Part shown: positions 5,235-9,908 of the stretch, piece after piece | Layout of the letters: each line of letters starts with the position of its first letter | How positions within the stretch are numbered: position 1 is the first letter of the stretch | Source of the DNA: JAJFFW01 sp963922595 | GTDB taxonomy: Bacteria; Pseudomonadota; Alphaproteobacteria; Caulobacterales; Parvularculaceae | Reading direction: 5' to 3' | Length of the DNA: 9,908 nt | Assembly (NCBI GenBank): GCA_963922595.1 | Contig: CAWUIM010000093.1 | Location: 1 to 9,908, forward strand | Position numbers and translations under genes: made by a program | Notes under the pieces: model-generated | Databases searched by the model: none | Told to the model about the DNA's origin: nothing | What the model saw: the letters and a program-made list of their open reading frames with translations, nothing else

Positions 5235-6626
5235 ATGACAAAGACAAGAACCGAATCGGATAGTTTCGGTCCGCTAGACGTGCCGGCGGACAAATATTTC
5301 GGCGCGCAATCGGCGCGGTCCTTAATCAACTTTCCCATCGGCGAAGAAACAATGCCGGCGCCGCTGGTGCGCGCGCTCGGTATCGTCAAGCGCTCCGCCG
5401 CCGCGGTGAACATGGCGCAGGATAATCTGGAGCCGCGTCTCGGCGACGCGATCGTCGCCGCCGCCGGCGAAGTCGCCGAAGGCAAACTAAACGACCACTT
5501 TCCACTTTCCGTCTGGCAGACCGGGTCCGGCACCCAGTCCAATATGAATTCAAACGAAGTGATCGCCAATCGCGCCATTGAGATCCTGGGCGGCGAATTG
5601 GGGTCGAAAGACCCTGTGCATCCGAACGACCATGTGAACCGCAGCCAGTCGTCGAACGATACATTTCCAACGGCGATGCACATTGCGGCGGCGGAGGAAA
5701 TTCACCATGCGCTGATCCCCGCGCTGCAGACGCTGCGCAACGCCCTTAGCGACAAGGCGGCGGCGTTCAAGGATATTGTGAAGATCGGGCGCACGCACCT
5801 GCAGGACGCAACGCCGCTGACGCTTGGACAGGAATTCTCCGGATACGTCCAAATGGTTGGCTACGGCGTCGAACGCGCCGAGGGCGTGTTGCCGAGGCTG
5901 TTCGCGCTCGCCCAGGGCGGCACCGCCGTCGGCACCGGGATCAATTCAAAGCCCGGCTTTGCGGAAAAGTTCGCTGAAGAAGTCGCGGCCTACACCAAGC
6001 TGCCTTTCGTAACGGCGGAAAATAAATTCGAAGCCCTCGCCGCTCACGACGCGATGGTGGAAGCGCACGGCGCACTTAACGAAATCGCCGTGTCGCTTTT
6101 CAAGATCGCCAACGACATTCGGCTCCTCGGCTCCGGCCCGCGTTCCGGTCTCGGCGAAATCAGTCTGCCGGAAAATGAGCCCGGCTCCTCGATCATGCCG
6201 GGCAAGGTGAACCCGACGCAGTGCGAAGCGCTGACCATGGTTTGCGCGCAAGTGATGGGCAATAACGCGACCGTCAGTTTCGCCGGCAGTCAGGGCCATT
6301 TTGAACTCAACGTCTTCAAGCCTGTGATCGCCTACAATACGTTGCAATCGATCCGGCTTCTCTCCGATGCGGCGAAATCCTTTACCGACAAATGCGTGAC
6401 GGGCATCATCGCCAATGAGGGCCAGATCAAATCGCTGATGGAGCGCTCGCTGATGCTGGTGACCGCCCTCGCCCCGACCATCGGTTATGACAAGGCGACC
6501 GAGATCGCCAAGACGGCACACAAAAACGGGACAACGCTGCGCGAGGAAGCGGTGCGTCTCGGCTATGTCTCAGAAGAAGAGTATGACCGCATCGTCAAGC
6601 CGGAGAACATGATCGCGCCGCGTTAA
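5235..6626 (+). CDS. fumC: Fumarate hydratase, class II
   Basis: It encodes 463 residues, close to the usual length (E. coli FumC is 467). The enzyme is an iron-independent homotetramer that reversibly hydrates fumarate to L-malate in the TCA cycle. The superfamily signature GSSIMPGKVNP is at 317-327; Ser318 matches the catalytic serine of E. coli FumC. His188 in GRTHLQDA matches the catalytic-site histidine. Other family segments are QTGSGTQSNMNSNEV (95-109), HPNDHVNRSQSSNDTFPTAM (129-148), and the region around Lys324/Asn326. The ATG at 5235 has AGGGTGG as a ribosome-binding site at good spacing. The gene lies 30 bp after sspB with no terminator between, so the two are probably co-transcribed. 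Confusion with aspartase or argininosuccinate lyase is unlikely, since the whole sequence reads as a fumarase. Confidence 0.97.
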   Translation: MTKTRTESDSFGPLDVPADKYFGAQSARSLINFPIGEETMPAPLVRALGIVKRSAAAVNMAQDNLEPRLGDAIVAAAGEVAEGKLNDHFPLSVWQTGSGTQSNMNSNEVIANRAIEILGGELGSKDPVHPNDHVNRSQSSNDTFPTAMHIAAAEEIHHALIPALQTLRNALSDKAAAFKDIVKIGRTHLQDATPLTLGQEFSGYVQMVGYGVERAEGVLPRLFALAQGGTAVGTGINSKPGFAEKFAEEVAAYTKLPFVTAENKFEALAAHDAMVEAHGALNEIAVSLFKIANDIRLLGSGPRSGLGEISLPENEPGSSIMPGKVNPTQCEALTMVCAQVMGNNATVSFAGSQGHFELNVFKPVIAYNTLQSIRLLSDAAKSFTDKCVTGIIANEGQIKSLMERSLMLVTALAPTIGYDKATEIAKTAHKNGTTLREEAVRLGYVSEEEYDRIVKPENMIAPR

Positions 6627-6694
6627 CCCTGATGGCGAAGATTTAACCGCGATCGCTGGCGTTTGGACTAATTCTTGCTGATACTGATCTACAG

Positions 6695-6724
6695 ACCGGC
6701 GGGAGGTCCGCTTCCCGGACCGGT
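6695..6724 (+). repeat. Overlapping inverted repeats between fumC and the 72-residue gene
   Basis: GGTCCG (6705-6710) pairs with CGGACC (6716-6721) around a CTTCC loop. An alternative outer stem ACCGG/CCGGT (6695-6699, 6720-6724), with GGGA/TCCC inside it, uses part of the same bases. The two folds exclude each other. There is no T-tract, so this is not a standard terminator. It lies about 30 nt upstream of the next start codon, in what would be the 5' leader. Confidence 0.35.
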
Positions 6725-6755
6725 GTGGGTGTATTTAGTAGTCAGGGGTAATGAC

Positions 6756-6974
6756 ATGGCCGATACGAAATCTCCGAGCCAATTGCGGCTCGTCCTCGCG
6801 CAGTTCCTGTTCGCGCACAATATCGATGTGGAAACGCTCTACAAATCGCTGGGCGCCGATCTCGCCGAATGCGATTCCGAAGCGGTCTCGCACATGGCGG
6901 GCATCATCGACGGCGTAACGCTCGCAACATCAAAGATCCGCGCGCACGGCCTCGACAACTGGTCGAAGAGCTAA
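6756..6974 (+). CDS. Small acidic protein of unknown function
   Basis: It encodes 72 residues from the ATG at 6756, which has AGGGG seven bases upstream. The frame is open back to 6675, but those residues cover the inverted repeats and are not protein-like, so the later start is preferred. The sequence begins MADTKSPSQLRLVLAQFLFA and contains two likely helices (about 8-30 and 41-65) joined by LGADLAECDSEAV, ending in DNWSKS. There is no signal peptide or membrane span. The Asp/Glu content and codon use fit a real cytoplasmic protein. I do not recognise a family. It lies between fumC and an RHH gene on the same strand; neither neighbour suggests a role. Confidence 0.6.
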   Translation: MADTKSPSQLRLVLAQFLFAHNIDVETLYKSLGADLAECDSEAVSHMAGIIDGVTLATSKIRAHGLDNWSKS

Positions 6975-6995
6975 CAACTGGATCATCGCTGTCCT

Positions 6996-7024
6996 TTGAC
7001 CACGAGCGGCGTGCGCCCTATGAA
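6996..7024 (+). promoter_or_regulatory. Candidate promoter of the RHH gene
   Basis: TTGACC (6996-7001, 5 of 6) and TATGAA (7019-7024, 4 of 6) are separated by exactly 17 bp. Transcription would begin near 7031, about 22 nt before the RHH start at 7053. Confidence 0.4.
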
Positions 7025-7052
7025 GCGGCGCGCGCTCTTTCGTTGAAGGACC

Positions 7053-7292
7053 ATGATCAAGAAATCCATCTCCATAAAAGGCCACCAGACAAGCATCGCG
7101 CTTGAGGCCGATTATTGGGCTGCGCTCGGCGAGATCGCCAGCACTGAAGCGTTGACGCTTCCAAAACTCATCGCGCGCATTGACCGCGAACGTTTGAAAG
7201 AAGACCCGCCGCCGGGGCTCGCCTCCGCCTTGCGGGTTTTTGTTCTGAGACGAATTCGGGCGCAGGCCTCAAGCGTTGGCGACGAGACCTGA
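7053..7292 (+). CDS. Ribbon-helix-helix domain protein
   Basis: It encodes 79 residues. The sequence has the layout of the short alphaproteobacterial RHH family (RHH_4 type): an N-terminal strand KKSISIKGHQTSIALE (3-18) that would pair in a dimer and contact DNA, helix 1 DYWAALGEIASTEAL (20-34), helix 2 LPKLIARIDRER (36-47), then a conserved tail LASALRVFVLRRIRAQ (56-71). The role is probably DNA binding, possibly autoregulatory; members of this family are often uncharacterised. A GAAGGA ribosome-binding sequence sits close to the ATG. It lies 78 bp after the 72-residue gene. Its last 24 bases overlap the 3' end of the convergent glnE-like gene. No toxin partner is adjacent, so it is not obviously an antitoxin. 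Confidence 0.85.
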   Translation: MIKKSISIKGHQTSIALEADYWAALGEIASTEALTLPKLIARIDRERLKEDPPPGLASALRVFVLRRIRAQASSVGDET

Positions 7293-9908
7293 TACCGGAC
7301 GGCCCAGCACGAGCTGCGCATAGAGACGGTTCACCTCATCCGCATACCCACGCATGAGCGGCTTAACCTGCTGGAAGCTATCGACTTCCGCAGCGCGCGC
7401 CAGCAACGCCGCAAAACGCGGACGCACCGGTTGACGCGCCGGGTCGCTCCACTTCGCGAATGTCTTCGCCACCGAAAGTCGAAGCCAGAAGGCGCGCGCG
7501 GCTTTCAGGGTTGCGGCTACATCGTGAGCGACGCATCCCGCCCGCTGCAGCGCGTCGAGCGCCTCATCGACCGAGCCAGTCTGAATAGACGGATGCGCGG
7601 CGGCGTGGCGATAGATCAACGTGCTGATGATCAATTCAACATCATGCAGGCCGCCTTCAACGGTCTCGAAATCCCATTCCGACGTCGTCCGCACCCGGCG
7701 CATGCGTTGCGCGCGGGCCCGGTCGAGATCGCGGAACAAGATATCGGCCCGTTTCGGATTGGCGACGGAGATGCGCAAGACGGTGCGCGCCGAATCCTGA
7801 GCGTTCTTTTCGCCAGCAATAACGCGCGCCCGCGACAGGAGGATCTGGTCGTAGGCGACCGCCTCTGACTGGATATAAGACTTCACGCCGTCAGCATCCG
7901 GCGCAAGCGCGCCCGCGACGCCGCCGGGGCGATGGGAAATCTCCGGCGCAACGGCGAAAAAGCCGGTGTCAAACGCATGCGCGGCTTCGATGAACGCACG
8001 CGCCGTTTGTTCGCTCGCGTCCGAAGCCTCCTCGCCCGCTGAAAAGCCGAAGATCGATGGTGCGCCCGGCAGGCCGCGCATGGGACTGTCGAACACATGG
8101 AGGGTCAGCGCCGACGCATCGTCGTTGACCGTGTCGAACAGCCGTTCGAGCGCCGTGTCGTGAACGCATTCCAACGCTTCTGCTGCTACACCAAAAGTGA
8201 TGTCGCCATAGGCGGCGCCCTTTGCAATCAGCGCGATGTTTTCGCGCCGCCAGAGCGCCAGCGTTTCGGGCGTCGCTTTGTCGGCGGCGGGCGGCGCATG
8301 ACGGGCGAGCCATTCCGCGCCATTTTGCGGCGCTTCGACCCCGCTGCGCGTTAAAAGTTGCGTTACACCCGCAGGCGTCGTCGCCAGGGGCGCGACCGCG
8401 GCGCCGAAACACCCGATGGCGTCCACCAGCATATTGCGCTGCGGATTATCATCGGCGGCGACAGTCATCACCGGTTTCGGATCATCGGCGACGCGCATAA
8501 TGTCGTCAAAGAGCGCGATACATTGATCCGGGTGCTGCGCTTGGCCGAAGTCGGTCAGAAGCCCCGGCGCCAGAGCGGAGAAGCGTTTGTCGTCGGCGCA
8601 GGCCGCAAGACCCGCCCAACCATCGACAATACGCGATAGGAATTGACCGTCGCTGAAGCCAAGATCTTCGAGCTTATCGATGTCATCCGGATTCTCTGCG
8701 GACGGCCGGTAGCGCTCAAACTCCGCACGCGGGCCTTCCATCAGCAGCGGATAAGCGCTTTCGGCGTCAGCGATCGCGCCCGCCAGCACTTTCGACAGCG
8801 CGTCAAAATTCGAAAAGCCGCAAAGAGCCGCGATTGCGTTTTCTTCTTCCGGCGTAGAGGCGCTCGCCGCGGCCGCGCCGTTGATCATCTGCAGGCGCGC
8901 GCAATAGCCTTGCGTGAATTCAGCGCCCGCCACGAGCCGTTGACAATGCGCCTGGGGGATCACACCGGACGCGGCGGCGGTTTCGAAGATCACTTTCGCC
9001 GAGCCGGTGCGAAAGACGGGCCGCGTTCGCCCGAGACCGAAGCGCAAAATATCGGCGAGCCCGCGGAACGCGTCGCGCGGGTCGCTCGTTTCTTTACGGA
9101 CCACGAGATCGAGCGCGTTTTGCTCCATGCCCCAAATCTGTTTTTCGGCTGTTTCCAGGAACGCGCCGCCCGCCTGGCGGTCGCCGGCGACAATGCGCGC
9201 GGTGGCGGCGAACCGGCGAAACGCCGTCTCCTGCTCATTATCAAGAGCCGCACCCGCGCGCGCCACGCTTTCCACGAGCCCTGCGCCTTGCAGGCCGGAG
9301 CCGAGCGGCGTCTTCACCGAAAAGATCGCGTGATCGCCAGACTTTCCTTCGAACGCTTCGCGAAACTCCGCCCCAAGACGGATAAAGGCGCGCTCGGCCA
9401 TGCTCGCCGCTTGTCCGGTGTGCTGCGACTGATCATAAAGAATGGTGATGTCGATCGGCCCGAGCGGCGCCAGATCTTCATGGGCGAAGTCGCCGCCGGC
9501 CAGCGCAAAAACGCCCGCCGGGGCGCCGTCGCTAAGATCAAGGCTCAACTCGCCGCGATTGACGCCGGCGCGCAACAGCCACATGAGCGCCGTTTCCACG
9601 AGACGCTCGGCGAACTCGGCCCGCGCCGCCGACGCGGCGGAGGCGGACCATTCATAATTGATTTCGGCGACGCCGATGCTGAGATCGACGCGCGCCTTTA
9701 ACGGCTCAAGCGCGCCATGCAACGCATCGGGTCCGCCGACGCCCATCTCAAGGCTCGACAAGTCGCGCGCGGCTTCGGCGATGACGCCGGAAGGACCTTC
9801 CACAAGCGCCTTCGCCGCCGCCGCCGGATACTTCATGCACAAATCAGCAAGCCTCGACGTCGAGCCGAAAATTTTAAGGAGCGTCAGGCGGTGGCGAGGC
9901 TCATCGAG
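7269..9908 (-). CDS. glnE: GlnE-family protein (glutamine synthetase adenylyltransferase homologue), apparently lacking catalytic aspartates; N-terminus off the right edge
   Basis: 879 residues are visible and the frame is open to base 9908, so the internal ATG at 9836 or TTG at 9842 should not be used as the start. The upstream residues read LLKIFGSTSRLADLCMKYP, matching the GlnE N-terminal pattern FGNSxxLxxLLxxxP. The two-fold GlnE architecture is present: N-terminal nucleotidyltransferase-like unit, helical middle, C-terminal nucleotidyltransferase-like unit, helical end. Retained signatures are FAATARIVAGD, LSRARVIAGE (about 7812-7835) and EGGLHDVEL (7632-7658). Canonical GlnE has GxxELxxSSDxDL followed by VDxRLRPxGxxG in each half. 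Here the first pair reads LGPIDI (9447-9464) and VKTPLGSG (9294-9317). In the second half the DxD motif is not recognisable (APSIFGF region, 8034-8108) and VDxRLRPSG has become VAPEISHRPGG (7920-7952). Functional GlnE adenylylates and deadenylylates glutamine synthetase; this copy may be a regulatory pseudoenzyme. The family call is firm, the loss of activity is inference. Confidence 0.85.
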   Translation of the reverse strand, partial: LDEPRHRLTLLKIFGSTSRLADLCMKYPAAAAKALVEGPSGVIAEAARDLSSLEMGVGGPDALHGALEPLKARVDLSIGVAEINYEWSASAASAARAEFAERLVETALMWLLRAGVNRGELSLDLSDGAPAGVFALAGGDFAHEDLAPLGPIDITILYDQSQHTGQAASMAERAFIRLGAEFREAFEGKSGDHAIFSVKTPLGSGLQGAGLVESVARAGAALDNEQETAFRRFAATARIVAGDRQAGGAFLETAEKQIWGMEQNALDLVVRKETSDPRDAFRGLADILRFGLGRTRPVFRTGSAKVIFETAAASGVIPQAHCQRLVAGAEFTQGYCARLQMINGAAAASASTPEEENAIAALCGFSNFDALSKVLAGAIADAESAYPLLMEGPRAEFERYRPSAENPDDIDKLEDLGFSDGQFLSRIVDGWAGLAACADDKRFSALAPGLLTDFGQAQHPDQCIALFDDIMRVADDPKPVMTVAADDNPQRNMLVDAIGCFGAAVAPLATTPAGVTQLLTRSGVEAPQNGAEWLARHAPPAADKATPETLALWRRENIALIAKGAAYGDITFGVAAEALECVHDTALERLFDTVNDDASALTLHVFDSPMRGLPGAPSIFGFSAGEEASDASEQTARAFIEAAHAFDTGFFAVAPEISHRPGGVAGALAPDADGVKSYIQSEAVAYDQILLSRARVIAGEKNAQDSARTVLRISVANPKRADILFRDLDRARAQRMRRVRTTSEWDFETVEGGLHDVELIISTLIYRHAAAHPSIQTGSVDEALDALQRAGCVAHDVAATLKAARAFWLRLSVAKTFAKWSDPARQPVRPRFAALLARAAEVDSFQQVKPLMRGYADEVNRLYAQLVLGRPVSGLVANA

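Noticed and set aside
5946..6521. A 191-codon minus-strand open frame inside fumC
   Set aside because: It is antisense to highly conserved fumarase sequence and is a composition artefact.
6756..7292. A toxin-antitoxin pair made of the 72-residue protein and the RHH protein
   Set aside because: The RHH protein matches the stand-alone RHH_4 type. The 72-residue protein has no toxin motif, and the genes are 78 bp apart with a separate candidate promoter.
8643..9701. A 352-codon plus-strand open frame inside the glnE-like gene
   Set aside because: The product is Arg-rich and without recognisable domains, while the opposite strand reads as GlnE throughout. It is an antisense shadow of GC-rich coding sequence.

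Overview
The window looks like a chromosomal, mostly housekeeping stretch of a GC-rich alphaproteobacterium. The evidence is a circularly permuted two-piece tmRNA gene whose tag reads (A)ANDNYSEDFALAA, an SspB of the alphaproteobacterial type, a GlnE-like protein, and small RHH and XRE regulators of kinds common in that class. A lineage near Parvularculales or Hyphomonadales is my guess from general character, not something the sequence proves. I see no phage, insertion sequence, CRISPR array or toxin cassette.

Left part (1-2130, minus strand). A secreted protein with a four-cysteine N-terminal domain and an Ala/Pro/Glu-rich tail runs off the left edge. Upstream of it lie folA (dihydrofolate reductase) and thyA (thymidylate synthase), overlapping by ATGA. 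They form a dTMP/folate operon behind a good sigma70-like promoter at 2100-2128. Centre-left (2224-3970): a plus-strand multi-pass membrane protein of the DUF4153 type converges on a small minus-strand XRE-family regulator.

Centre (3971-6626, plus strand). A 170-bp divergent region separates the regulator from ssrA. The tmRNA gene is laid out as acceptor piece, 34-nt intervening spacer, coding piece with tag, then a terminator-like hairpin. About 200 bp downstream, in the same direction, is sspB, which encodes the adaptor that delivers ssrA-tagged proteins to ClpXP. fumC (class II fumarase) follows 30 bp later. The tagging RNA and the adaptor that reads its tag are therefore neighbours.

Right part (6756-9908). 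A 72-residue protein of unknown function and a 79-residue ribbon-helix-helix protein are on the plus strand. They converge, with a 24-bp overlap, on a long minus-strand gene that is open to the right edge. This gene is a full-architecture homologue of GlnE (glutamine synthetase adenylyltransferase/adenylyl-removing enzyme). The metal-binding aspartate motifs of both nucleotidyltransferase domains, as far as I can align them by eye, are missing or replaced, so it may be a pseudoenzyme. That, together with the ssrA/sspB locus and the odd tmRNA T-loop, is the most interesting part of the window. I did not find a clearly new multi-gene system.
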